Position numbers and translations under genes: made by a program. A stretch of DNA of 64,000 bases from Mycolicibacterium insubricum (GTDB lineage Bacteria > Actinomycetota > Actinomycetes > Mycobacteriales > Mycobacteriaceae), in contig NZ_AP022618.1 in assembly GCF_010731615.1 (NCBI RefSeq), positions 3,472,001 through 3,536,000 on the forward strand, written 5' to 3'. Below the pieces are notes generated by a model. The model worked only from the letters and a program-made list of their open reading frames with translations, searched no databases and was not told where the DNA came from. Below, in pieces: positions 16,813 to 25,082 of this stretch. Positions within the stretch are counted from its first letter, which is position 1, and every line of letters starts with the position of its first letter.

Positions 16813-18128
16813 GCGGCGGCTCCCCGGTCCGGCATGGCGAGGATCACGTGCGCGTTGGTGCCGCTCATGCCGAACGCCGAGACGGCCGCCACCCGCCGGC
16901 CCGCGGTGGCCGGCCAGTCGGTGAGTTCCCGGGCCAGGCGCAATCCGGTTTGCCGCCAGTCGATCTCGGTGCTGGGATCCTCGACGTACAGGGTCGGGGG
17001 GATCTGCCCGTGTTCGGCGGCGACGAGGACCTTGGCCATCCCGAGAGCGCCGGCGGCGGCCTGGGCGTGGCCGATGTTGGATTTGACCGAGCCGAGTACC
17101 GGACCGGTGCCGGGTTCGCCCGCGCCGTAGGTCTGCGCCAGGGAGCGCAGTTCGGTGCGGTCCCCCAGCCGGGTGCCGGTGCCGTGGCCTTCGATGACGT
17201 CGACGTCGCCGGGACCGAGGCCGGCCCGGTCCATGGCGCGGGCGAACAGTCGGGCCTGCGCGGACTCACTCGGTGCGGTCAGCCCGGGTGTGGTGCCGTC
17301 GGAGTTCAAGCCGCTGGCCAGCACCTCGGCCAGTACCGTGTGGCCGTCGCGCTCGGCCGTCGACCGTCGTTGCAGCAGGAACATGGCCGCGCCTTCGGCC
17401 CACACCGTCCCGCCGGGCTGTGCACTGTAGGGGCGGGCGCGTCCGTCCTCGGACAGGGCGTGCTGTTTGGCGAATTCGACGAAGTAGCCGGGTGATCCCA
17501 TCACGGCGACCCCGCCGGTCAGGGCCAGGTCGCAGTCACCGTCTCGGACGGCGGTGACGGCGGTGTGGAAGGCGGTCAGCGACGACGAGCAGGAGGTGTC
17601 GACGGTGAGCGCCGGACCGGTCAGACCCAGCAGGTAGGCGATCCTCCCGGAGATCACACCGAGCGAGGTGCCGGTGAGCAGATGCCCGCTGTGCGGGGAG
17701 AATTCGGACATCGGCGGCCCGTACTCCAGCGCGGACGCCCCGACGTAGCAGCCGACGTCGCGGCCGGCCAGGTCGTCGGGGTTGATTCCGCCGTTCTCCA
17801 CCGCGCGCCACGCCTGCCGCAGCGCCACCCGCTGCTGGGGGTCCATCGCGATCGCCTCACGCGGCGAGATGCCGAAGAAGGACGGGTCGAATTCGGTGGC
17901 ACTGGACAGGAATCCGCCGAGATCGCTGATCGGGGTGTAGCCCTCCCGACACGATCCGGCGAGCAGTTCGGCCACCGGCCAGCCACGGTCGGCGGGGAAC
18001 TGGACCAGCGCGCTGCGCCGCTCGGCCAGCAGCGCCCAGTACTGCTCGGGGGTGCCGACTCCCCCGGGTGCCTCCACCGCCATGCCGGTGATGACGACCG
18101 GGTCGGCTTCGGTGCTGCGGTCAGCCAC
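16809..18128 (-). CDS. mbtC: Mycobactin polyketide synthase MbtC (ketosynthase)
   Basis: Stand-alone beta-ketoacyl synthase of 439 residues, acting with MbtD. The catalytic cysteine is in VDTSCSSSL (Cys180). The two catalytic histidines are in EGHGTGTRLGD and KSNIGHAQAAAG. The C-terminal GMSGTNAHVIL motif closes the thiolase fold. The GTG start at 18128 overlaps the preceding thioesterase stop by 8 nt, and the stop overlaps mbtD by 4 nt. The protein has no carrier or acyltransferase domain, as expected for this subunit. Confidence 0.94.
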   Translation of the reverse strand: MADRSTEADPVVITGMAVEAPGGVGTPEQYWALLAERRSALVQFPADRGWPVAELLAGSCREGYTPISDLGGFLSSATEFDPSFFGISPREAIAMDPQQRVALRQAWRAVENGGINPDDLAGRDVGCYVGASALEYGPPMSEFSPHSGHLLTGTSLGVISGRIAYLLGLTGPALTVDTSCSSSLTAFHTAVTAVRDGDCDLALTGGVAVMGSPGYFVEFAKQHALSEDGRARPYSAQPGGTVWAEGAAMFLLQRRSTAERDGHTVLAEVLASGLNSDGTTPGLTAPSESAQARLFARAMDRAGLGPGDVDVIEGHGTGTRLGDRTELRSLAQTYGAGEPGTGPVLGSVKSNIGHAQAAAGALGMAKVLVAAEHGQIPPTLYVEDPSTEIDWRQTGLRLARELTDWPATAGRRVAAVSAFGMSGTNAHVILAMPDRGAAA

Positions 18129-18861
18129 GGCCGATCAGCTCCGCGACGGTGTCGGTGTGATCGTTGATGTAGAAGTGGCCGCCGTCGAACAGCGTGCAGG
18201 TGAAGGCGCCCGAGGTGTGAAACTCCCAGCCGCGCAGCATGTCCTCGCTGATCCGGTGGTCGTCTCGCCCGCCGAGGACGTGCACGTCGGCGTCGATGCG
18301 GGTGGTGCGGTCGCAGGAGTAACGGTTGAAGGCGCGGTAGTCGGCGCGCACGGCCATCAGCAGGAGTTCGACGAAATCCTCGTCGGCGAGCAATCGCGGG
18401 TCGGTGCCGTCCAGGTCGACCATGTCGGCGAGCACCTCGCGGTCGGTCAGCGGTGCCGGCGGGGAGCCGGCGACCGTCCACGGCGCCTGCCCGGCCGAAC
18501 ACCAGACCTCGGCGACCGGCACCCCGCGGCGTTGCGCGGCGCGGGCGAATTCGAAGGCCACCAGGGCACCCATGCAGTGGCCGAAGAGCCGCAGTCTGCC
18601 GGCCCGGCGCCAGTCACCGGCGGCGAACAGTTCCTCGGCGATCTCCTCGATGGACTCCGGTGCGGGATCGGCGAGCCGGTCGGCCCGCTGCGGGTACTGC
18701 ATGACGAAGGTGTCGGCACCGGTGGCCGCCAGGGCGCCGGCCAGCGGGCGGTAGGCGGTCGCCGCGCCGCCGGCGTGCGGGAACAGCACGGTGGCCCCGG
18801 TTCCGGCATCGCCGGGGAAATGCTTGATCCACGGCTGGAGGGCAAGCGTGCGGGTGTTCAT
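18121..18861 (-). CDS. mbtT: Type II thioesterase of the mycobactin operon
   Basis: An alpha/beta-hydrolase thioesterase of 246 residues, of the kind that removes stalled acyl groups from NRPS/PKS carriers. Features are FPHAGGAA (oxyanion region), the nucleophile elbow, an acidic residue in GGRDDH and the C-terminal histidine in GGHFYIND. The elbow reads GHCMG, so the usual serine is a cysteine (codon TGC). It lies directly after mbtB with an ATGA overlap, the position where M. tuberculosis MbtB is usually described as carrying its own C-terminal thioesterase region. So the domain is a separate gene here. The symbol follows usage for this separate thioesterase and is less certain than the family. 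Confidence 0.85.
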   Translation of the reverse strand: MNTRTLALQPWIKHFPGDAGTGATVLFPHAGGAATAYRPLAGALAATGADTFVMQYPQRADRLADPAPESIEEIAEELFAAGDWRRAGRLRLFGHCMGALVAFEFARAAQRRGVPVAEVWCSAGQAPWTVAGSPPAPLTDREVLADMVDLDGTDPRLLADEDFVELLLMAVRADYRAFNRYSCDRTTRIDADVHVLGGRDDHRISEDMLRGWEFHTSGAFTCTLFDGGHFYINDHTDTVAELIGRG

Positions 18862-21800
18862 CGCGCCTCGGCTTCCAGTAGGGATTCGGCCTGGCTGCGG
18901 TCCATCCCGGCCACCTCCAGGTAGATCTCGGCGACCTGGGTGAGCCGGTCGCTGCCGGGTTCGCGCCCGGTCAGCAGTGCGGCCAGGCCGGCGACCGTGC
19001 GTGCGGCGAACACGTCGGCCACCATCAGGGTCGGGGTGTCCAACCAGTCGCGGATCCGCGCGATCAGCGCGGTGGCCAGCACGGAATCACCGCCGAGGGC
19101 GAAGAAGTCGTCGTCGGCGCCGACCCGCTCGAGGCCCAACAGGGTGGCGGTGATGTCGGCCAGCGCCGTTTCCAGCGGTGTCGCCGGTGCCCGTGATCCG
19201 GCCAGGGGTGCGGCTTCCCGTCGGCGCGCCTCGTCGACCAGCCGGGCCTCGGCGGTCTTGCGGTCGGTTTTGCCGGCGACGGTGTAGGGCATCGCCGCGA
19301 CGGTGAGCACCAGGTCCGGAATCATGTGCGGCGGAACGAATCCGGCCATCGCCGCGGCCAGCTGCGGTTCGCCGAGTGTGTCGTCGTCGACGGCGACCAG
19401 CGCGCCGAGCTGGACGCCCGCGCGCCCGCCGGTGCACGGTAACACCACGGCCACCGCGCCGTGCACGCCGTCGATCCGATTCAGGGCTGCTTCTACTTCG
19501 CCGAGTTCCACCCGGTAGCCGCTGATCTTGACCCGGTGATCGGCGCGACCGACGAATTCCAGTGTCCCGTCGGGCAGATAGCGGACCAGGTCCCCGGTGC
19601 GGTACCAGGTCAGGCCGTCATGCTCGACGAATCGCTGTGCGGTGAGGTCGGGCCGGCCGCGGTAGCCGTCGGCGATGCCGCGTCCGCCGACCCACAGTTC
19701 GCCGGGCACCCAGTCCGGGCAGTCGGTGCCGTCGGCGGCGACCACCCGGCAGGCGTTGTTGGGCAACGGAATCCCGAACGGTACCGCCGACCAGCGCTCG
19801 GGCAGCTCACCCGGTTCGCAGATGGTGTTGTGGATCGCGGTTTCGGTGGCACCGCCCAGGCCCGCGGCGCGGACCCCGGGGGCTTGGCGGCGCAGCGCGC
19901 GGACCATGTCGGTGCGCACCCAGTCCCCGCCGGTGGGCACCGCCCGCACCGTGGACAACCTGCCCGAGCGGAGGGCAACCAGCATCTCCAGCCAACCGGT
20001 CAGCCAGTGCAGCACGGTGACCCGGTGTTCCTCGATCAGCCGGGCCCAGGTGTCCGGGTCACGGCGGTCGCCCTCGTCGACGACGACGAGGGCGCCACCG
20101 GCGGTCAGCATCCCGAAGACGTCCAGCACGGAGATGTCGCCGTCGAGGGTGGACAGCGCCAGTGCTCGATCGTCCGGACCGATGTCGAAGTGGGCGTTGA
20201 TGAATTCCACGGTGTTCATCGCCGCGGCGTGGCTGACCTGGACGCCCTTGGGTTCCCCGGTCGAGCCGGAGGTGAACAGCACATAGGCCACAGCGGTGTC
20301 GTTACCGGGCAGCGGTGCGGGCAGCGGCCTGCGCGCGCCGCGGCGGATCGCCTCGGTGACGCTGATCACCGGCACGGGCAGATCCTCGATCGCGGGGCCG
20401 CCGACCAGCGCCGCGGCGACGGCCGCGGTGTCCAGGATGCGCCGGGCCCGGTCGACGGGTTGGTCGGTGCCGATCGGCAGGTACGCCGCACCGGCGGCGT
20501 GGATGCCCAGCACGGCCGGAATCTGTTGGACGCCTTTGGGTCCCAGTACAGCGACGACGTCGCCAGGTGCGACCCCGAGGTCGATGAGGGCGGCGGCAAC
20601 GGCCAGCGCCTGCGCGGCGAGTTCGCGGTAGGTCAGTTGACCGCGGGAGTGATACACCCCGTCGGGGGGGTGGTACACCGCCGGCGCAGACGGCTGCTCG
20701 CCGGCCCGGCGGAAGAAGCCGTCATGCAGGCGTTCGCCGGACCGGGGCGCGAGAACGCTGTTGATCGCGGCGCGGCGCTGCTGCTGGTCGGCCGGCACGG
20801 CCGGCGGGTCGGCGGCCTCCCAGGCGCCGGGATCGCCGGCCAGCCGGTGCAGTTCGGCGATGTGATGTTCGAACATCGCGTCGATGACGCCCGGGCGGAA
20901 CAGGTCTTCGCGGACGTCCCAGTTCACCAGGATGCCGCCGTTGAATTCGGTCACCTGGGCGTCCAGCAGCACCTGCGGGCCCTGGGAGATGATCCAGACC
21001 GGCTCGCCGAATTCGGTGACGACGTCGGCGGAGAACAGGTCGCCCAGGCCCAGGGCGCTGGTGAACACGACGGGCGCGTAGCTGGGTTTGCCGCGATGTC
21101 GGCCGAGGTCGCGCAGCACCTGCAGACCTGTGTAGCCGGAGTGCGCGGCCGCGGTGTGCAGGGTCTGCTGCACCGAGCGGGCACGGTCGAGGGCGGTTGT
21201 CGCGCCGTGCAGGTCGACGTCCAGCAGCAGCGAGGAGGTGAAGTCGCCGACCAGCGCGTCGACGTCGGGGTGGCGGGGTTGGCGGGCGAACATCGGCACG
21301 TTGAGCAGGAATCGCGGCCCGGTCGACCAGCGGGCCAGGGTGCCGGAGAAGGAGGCCGCCACCGCCATCGCCGGGGTGATGCCGTGGCGTTGGGCGGACG
21401 CGCACAGCGCGGTAGCGGTCTGCGGGTCCAGCCAGTGCCAGCGGCGGGTGCTGCGGCGCGGGTCGGCCGCCTCGGCCGGCGGGACCGTCGGCAGGCCCGG
21501 GGCGTCGGGCAACTCGGGGATGCGTTCGGCCCACCAGGTCCGGTCGGCGTCGGCCCTGGCGTCGGAGACGGTGGCCTCGCACCGGTATCGGCGGTAGCTG
21601 TAGCCGAGTTCGCCCAACTCCTCGCCACGGTAGAGCCGAGCCAGGTCGTCCATCAGGGTCCGGTAGCTGACCGCGTCGGCGGCCTGCATGTCCAGGTCGA
21701 CGTGCAGCCTGGTGGTTCCGCCGGGCAGCAGGGTCAGGCTCAGCTGCAGCACCTCGCCGGTCAGCAGCTGGTGGGACTTCGCCTCCCGGGTGTGCTGCAG

Positions 21801-22358
21801 CCGGGCCGCCGCGTCGGCGTCGCCGAGCCCGCGCAGGTCGTCGACGGTGACCGGCAGGGCGCGCCGGCTGATGCACTGGGTGCCGTCGGGCAGGAACTCG
21901 ACCCGCAGCATCGGGTGTCGCCGGGCCAGCGCATCGGCGGCGGCCCGCAGCCGGTCCGCGTCGATCCGGCCGCCGTCGAATTCGACGTAGAGGTGCCCGG
22001 CCACCCCGCCGAGTTCCTGGTTGTCGTTGCGCCCGACCCACATTGCGTGCTGCATGGGTGCCAGTGGGAAGGGCGCGTCTTCACCGTCGTCGGTGTGCGT
22101 ATCCTCGGCGGGTGGGGTGACGGCTGCGGGCGCGCCCAGCAGCTGCGCCCAGCCGGTGATGGTGGGGTTGGCCGCCAGCGCGGCGAAGTCGACGTCGAAG
22201 CCCTCGCGGCGCCAGCGTCCCGATAGCGACATCATCCGGATGGAGTCCAGTCCGGCGGCGATCAGGTCGGCATCGAGGTCCAGCGTCTGCGGGTCGACGT
22301 CGAGCAGTTCGGCGACCAGGCGCCGTACGTCGGTCGGATCTGTCGCAGCGCGCACCAC
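18858..22358 (-). CDS. mbtB: Mycobactin NRPS MbtB (ArCP-Cy-A-PCP), phenyloxazoline synthase
   Basis: This NRPS receives activated salicylate and couples it to serine or threonine, cyclizing the product to the phenyloxazoline of mycobactin. Order: aryl carrier (AGLDSIRMMS, serine near residue 37), cyclization domain with FPLAPMQHAMWVGR and the Cy motif DMQAADAVS (near 225), adenylation (LFTSGSTGEPKG near 695, LGGATETAI, RTGD, KISGYRVELG, GKTDR) and a carrier ([14 protein letters not shown] near 1086). I start it at GTG 22358. The upstream TTG at 22371-22373 lies in the likely ribosome site GGGAGG, which is seven bases before this GTG. The protein ends without a thioesterase; that is the next gene. 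It heads the operon and is probably iron-repressed through the boxes upstream. Confidence 0.93.
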   Translation of the reverse strand: MVRAATDPTDVRRLVAELLDVDPQTLDLDADLIAAGLDSIRMMSLSGRWRREGFDVDFAALAANPTITGWAQLLGAPAAVTPPAEDTHTDDGEDAPFPLAPMQHAMWVGRNDNQELGGVAGHLYVEFDGGRIDADRLRAAADALARRHPMLRVEFLPDGTQCISRRALPVTVDDLRGLGDADAAARLQHTREAKSHQLLTGEVLQLSLTLLPGGTTRLHVDLDMQAADAVSYRTLMDDLARLYRGEELGELGYSYRRYRCEATVSDARADADRTWWAERIPELPDAPGLPTVPPAEAADPRRSTRRWHWLDPQTATALCASAQRHGITPAMAVAASFSGTLARWSTGPRFLLNVPMFARQPRHPDVDALVGDFTSSLLLDVDLHGATTALDRARSVQQTLHTAAAHSGYTGLQVLRDLGRHRGKPSYAPVVFTSALGLGDLFSADVVTEFGEPVWIISQGPQVLLDAQVTEFNGGILVNWDVREDLFRPGVIDAMFEHHIAELHRLAGDPGAWEAADPPAVPADQQQRRAAINSVLAPRSGERLHDGFFRRAGEQPSAPAVYHPPDGVYHSRGQLTYRELAAQALAVAAALIDLGVAPGDVVAVLGPKGVQQIPAVLGIHAAGAAYLPIGTDQPVDRARRILDTAAVAAALVGGPAIEDLPVPVISVTEAIRRGARRPLPAPLPGNDTAVAYVLFTSGSTGEPKGVQVSHAAAMNTVEFINAHFDIGPDDRALALSTLDGDISVLDVFGMLTAGGALVVVDEGDRRDPDTWARLIEEHRVTVLHWLTGWLEMLVALRSGRLSTVRAVPTGGDWVRTDMVRALRRQAPGVRAAGLGGATETAIHNTICEPGELPERWSAVPFGIPLPNNACRVVAADGTDCPDWVPGELWVGGRGIADGYRGRPDLTAQRFVEHDGLTWYRTGDLVRYLPDGTLEFVGRADHRVKISGYRVELGEVEAALNRIDGVHGAVAVVLPCTGGRAGVQLGALVAVDDDTLGEPQLAAAMAGFVPPHMIPDLVLTVAAMPYTVAGKTDRKTAEARLVDEARRREAAPLAGSRAPATPLETALADITATLLGLERVGADDDFFALGGDSVLATALIARIRDWLDTPTLMVADVFAARTVAGLAALLTGREPGSDRLTQVAEIYLEVAGMDRSQAESLLEAEAR

Positions 22359-22377
22359 GATTAACCCTCCCAAAGCA

Positions 22378-22416
22378 TGAATAGAGGCTATCCTAACTTT
22401 GAGAAGGCTACCCTAG
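22378..22416. promoter_or_regulatory. Two tandem IdeR-like iron boxes upstream of mbtB
   Basis: IdeR, the iron-dependent repressor, binds 19-bp palindromes close to TTAGGTTAGGCTAACCTAA. Two imperfect copies sit 20 bp apart: the right half GGCTATCCTAA at 22386-22396 (10 of 11 matches) and GGCTACCCTAG at 22406-22416 (9 of 11). Their left halves match poorly (3 or 4 of 8). On the minus strand TAGGAT within the first box could be the -10 element of mbtB. Tandem boxes are also the known arrangement at the M. tuberculosis mbtB promoter. Presence is seen; binding is inferred. Confidence 0.7.
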
Positions 22417-22453
22417 GTAGTTGCGTTCAAAAACGCCCCCCCAAAACCCCTGC

Positions 22454-23506
22454 TCAGCTGGTGTTCTGCGCCCGGAGCGCGCGGATCGCCGCGATCGACT
22501 TGACGCAGGCGGCCAGCACCGGAGCGCCGATGACCATGCCCAGCAGCCCGGCGACGGTGCCGCCGATCATGGTCGCCAGCAGTACCGCCACCGGATGCAG
22601 CCGCAGTGAGGAGCCCAGCGCCCAGGAGTTGACCGCGCTCTGAATCGTGCCGTTGGAGATGATGAAGGTGATCCCGATGATCAGCGCCGCGCTCGGCCCG
22701 CCGGTGCCGAGCGCGATGAGCACGGCAAAGGCCCCGGTGATCCAGGCGCCCAGGAACGGGATGAAGGACAGGAAGAAGTACAAGATGAAGATCGGCACCG
22801 CCAGCGGGATGCCCAGCAGCACCAGCGGCACCATGAAGATCGGGGCGGTCACCACCGCGGTAATCGCGGTCCCCCGGAAATAGCCGCGCACCGATTCCCG
22901 TGACAGCGCCACCACCTCGGTGACCTCGGCCGGATCGAACCCGCCGGTGCGTGACAGCCAGGCCGGGAAGCGGTCCGCGTCGCGCAGCGTGAAGAACAGG
23001 AAGAACAGGGCGAAGAAGATGCCCATGAACAGCGACAGCGCGCCGTAGAACGTGCTGGCCACCGCGCCCACCACGCCCTCGGCCAGGCCGGCGGCGTGGC
23101 CCTCCAGCGCCACCCGGGCCCGGTCGAGGACGTCGGCCTCCAAGTCGAGGCTGCGCACCCAGTTCAGCAGCGAGCTCCAGCCGGCCATCAGCTGCCGATA
23201 GATTTCCGGCCACTGGGCCAGGAACCCGCGCACGACGACGGTGACGGTCACGGCGCCGACGACGACGGCCACCAGCAGCGCCAGCACCACCGACAGGGTC
23301 GGCGGGACGCGGAACCGCCGCAGCAACGCGGCCAGCGGTTCCAGCACGATGCCGAGCAGCACCGCGACCACCAGCGGCACCAGGATGCCGCTGACCGCGC
23401 TCAGGCCGAGGGCCACCACCACCGCCAGCGCGATGATGCCCAGCGCCGACCAGCTCGCCAGGCCGGCGCGGCGCAGCGGGCCCGACCATGCGTCACTGCT
23501 GTTCAT
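22454..23506 (-). CDS. AI-2E family (UPF0118) membrane transporter
   Basis: A polytopic inner-membrane protein of 350 residues. After a short cytoplasmic N-terminus come hydrophobic segments around residues 15-65, another near 75-100, then a soluble middle part (about 105-150) and five or more C-terminal segments, with the family region FILYFFLSFIPFLGAWITGA. Members include the TqsA/YdiK group; their substrates are mostly unknown and autoinducer export is shown only for some. I start it at ATG 23506 with AGGATG upstream, not at the further in-frame codon, which would overlap hemW. It occupies the place of Rv2387-type genes near hemN and is transcribed toward mbtB, with about 95 bp between. 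Confidence 0.82.
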   Translation of the reverse strand: MNSSDAWSGPLRRAGLASWSALGIIALAVVVALGLSAVSGILVPLVVAVLLGIVLEPLAALLRRFRVPPTLSVVLALLVAVVVGAVTVTVVVRGFLAQWPEIYRQLMAGWSSLLNWVRSLDLEADVLDRARVALEGHAAGLAEGVVGAVASTFYGALSLFMGIFFALFFLFFTLRDADRFPAWLSRTGGFDPAEVTEVVALSRESVRGYFRGTAITAVVTAPIFMVPLVLLGIPLAVPIFILYFFLSFIPFLGAWITGAFAVLIALGTGGPSAALIIGITFIISNGTIQSAVNSWALGSSLRLHPVAVLLATMIGGTVAGLLGMVIGAPVLAACVKSIAAIRALRAQNTS

Positions 23507-23558
23507 CGGGTCACATCCTGCCCGACCGGCCCCGCCGGGGCGGGACCGCGCCCGGCAC

Positions 23559-24764
23559 TCAGCCCAGAATGTCGCGAACCACCCCGTCGGCCAGCAGCCG
23601 GCCGCGGTCGGTGAGCACCAACCGGTCCCCGGCACGGGTCAACAGGCCGTCGGCCACCGCGGTCTCGGCGCGTGAGCGTTCCGCGCCGTCCAGCAGCGAC
23701 ACCGGCAGCCCGTCGCGCAGCCGCACCCGCAGCAGCACCTCCTCGACGTGCGCCTCCTGCGCGCCGAGTTCCTCGAAGCCGGCGACCGGCAGTGCACCGC
23801 CGTCCAGTGCTTCGGCGTAGGCGTTGGGGTGCTTGATGTTCCACCAGCGCAGCGCGCCGAGATGACCGTGCGCGCCGGGTCCGGCGCCCCACCACTGACC
23901 GCCGTTCCAATAGCCCAGGTTGTGCCGGCAGGCACCGCCGTCGCGGCTCCAGTTCGACACCTCGTACCAGTGCAGGCCGGCGCCGGACAACCGCGCGTCG
24001 AGCAGCTCGTAGCGGGCGGCCAGCACGTCGGAGTCGACGGCGGGCATCTCGCCGCGGCGAACCCGCCGGGCCAGGGCGGTGCCGTCCTCGACCACCAGCG
24101 CGTACGCCGAGACGTGGTCGACGCCGGTGGCCACGGCCGCATCGACCGAGCGGGCCAGGTCGTCGTCGGTCTCCCCCGGCGTGCCGTAGATCAGGTCCAG
24201 GTTGACGTGCTCGAACCCGGCGCGGCGGGCCTCCCGGGCGGCCTCGGGGGCCCGGCCGGCCGAGTGCACCCGGTCCAGCAGCGCCAGCACCCCGGGGGCA
24301 CTGGACTGCATGCCCAGCGACACCCGGGTGTAGCCGGCGTCGAGGATCCCGGCGAAGAACTGCGGGGAGGTGGACTCGGGGTTGGCCTCGGTGGTCACCT
24401 CGGCGTCGCCGGCAAGGGTGAAGTTGGCCCGCACGGCATCCAGCGCGGCCGCCAGCCCGTCGGCCCCCAGCAGCGACGGGGTACCGCCGCCGACGAACAC
24501 GGTGTCCACCCGCCGGGGGCCCCCCGGGGCCGTTGCCAGCAGGTTCGCTGCCAATTCCAGCTCCCTGCCCAGCCCCGCCAGCCAGCCCGCCGGCGTCGAC
24601 CCCGCCGGGGTTTCCGCGGCACCGGCCAGCTCGGCCGGGGTGTAGGTGTTGAAATCGCAATATCCGCAGCGAGAGGCACAGAACGGCACGTGCAGGTAGA
24701 TGCCGAACTGGCCGTCGGCGCGCACGGCGACGGGCGGCAGCACGGGCACGGTCACGGTGCGCAA
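23559..24764 (-). CDS. hemW: HemW-like radical SAM protein (annotated hemN in mycobacteria)
   Basis: A 401-residue radical S-adenosylmethionine protein. The iron-sulfur motif is CASRCGYCDF (residues about 28-37). SAM-binding residues follow in FVGGGTPSLL and the region ending NLDLIYGTPGE. The C-terminal HemN_C-type domain contains EVSNWSRDGGACRHNLGYWNGGQWWGAGPGAH. The fourth cysteine typical of true oxygen-independent coproporphyrinogen III dehydrogenase (CxxxCxxCxC) is absent. This favours HemW, a heme-binding protein thought to deliver heme, over HemN. The start is TTG 24764 behind GGAGG; GTG 24755 is an alternative. M. tuberculosis Rv2388c holds the same position. Confidence 0.88.
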   Translation of the reverse strand: MRTVTVPVLPPVAVRADGQFGIYLHVPFCASRCGYCDFNTYTPAELAGAAETPAGSTPAGWLAGLGRELELAANLLATAPGGPRRVDTVFVGGGTPSLLGADGLAAALDAVRANFTLAGDAEVTTEANPESTSPQFFAGILDAGYTRVSLGMQSSAPGVLALLDRVHSAGRAPEAAREARRAGFEHVNLDLIYGTPGETDDDLARSVDAAVATGVDHVSAYALVVEDGTALARRVRRGEMPAVDSDVLAARYELLDARLSGAGLHWYEVSNWSRDGGACRHNLGYWNGGQWWGAGPGAHGHLGALRWWNIKHPNAYAEALDGGALPVAGFEELGAQEAHVEEVLLRVRLRDGLPVSLLDGAERSRAETAVADGLLTRAGDRLVLTDRGRLLADGVVRDILG

Positions 24765-24817
24765 TTGTCCTCCAGTCCGCGCCCACCCCCTTCATGCGGT
24801 CTCCGGGGTGGGCGCGA

Positions 24818-24848
24818 TTGGGCGAACCGGCGGCCCCCGTGGCAGAAT
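24818..24848 (+). promoter_or_regulatory. Leaderless promoter of the nirA-cysH-sirB operon
   Basis: The -10 element CAGAAT occupies 24843-24848, with A at -11 and T at -7 relative to the GTG of the leader ORF at 24855, so the transcript would begin at that GTG. A possible -35 element TTGGGC lies at 24818-24823 with a 19-nt spacer, somewhat longer than ideal. Confidence 0.55.
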
Positions 24849-24854
24849 GGCCAG

Positions 24855-24950
24855 GTGACCGCCGTAGCCCACCAGACGCCCTCCGTGTCGGTGACGCTGC
24901 CTCGGCACTTCGACCTCAAGCAAGCCCCGCACTGTCGCTGTCAGTCTTGA
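24855..24950 (+). CDS. Leaderless cysteine-rich leader peptide upstream of nirA
   Basis: GTG 24855 to TGA 24950 encodes 31 residues ending in CRCQS; the cysteines are TGT codons around CGC. There is no ribosome site before it, and a -10 element is placed for transcription to start at the GTG. In M. smegmatis, leaderless short ORFs with clustered cysteine codons upstream of sulfur genes, including nirA, act as cysteine-responsive attenuators: translation speed through the cysteine codons decides whether the downstream genes are expressed. Position, ending and distance (132 nt to nirA) fit that class. Confidence 0.8.
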   Translation: MTAVAHQTPSVSVTLPRHFDLKQAPHCRCQS

Positions 24951-24996
24951 TGTTGCGTTGATTTCGGAAGACCTGCCCGCCCCCGCATATTCAGCT

Positions 24997-25077
24997 GGCA
25001 CCCGGATCCGCGCCCGCCGGGTCAGCCACCGGTCGTGAGCGAGTTCCGTACGCCGGCTCCTTGAAATCCAGAGGAGC
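24997..25077 (+). promoter_or_regulatory. Attenuator hairpins in the nirA leader, one hiding the ribosome site
   Basis: Two stems can be drawn in the RNA between the leader ORF and nirA. The first pairs ACCCGG (25000-25005) with CCGGGT (25017-25022), with an outer GGC/GCC extension. The second pairs GCTCCT (25056-25061) with AGGAGC (25072-25077) around a 10-nt loop. That second stem buries the GAGGAG ribosome site of nirA, just before ATG 25083. No U-tract follows, so control of translation or of Rho access is more likely than intrinsic termination. Confidence 0.6.
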
Positions 25078-25082
25078 ACCGA

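Noticed and set aside
22374..24854. mbtA or mbtI near mbtB
   Set aside because: Both strands were read here; only the AI-2E protein and hemW are found, so the salicylate genes must lie outside the window.
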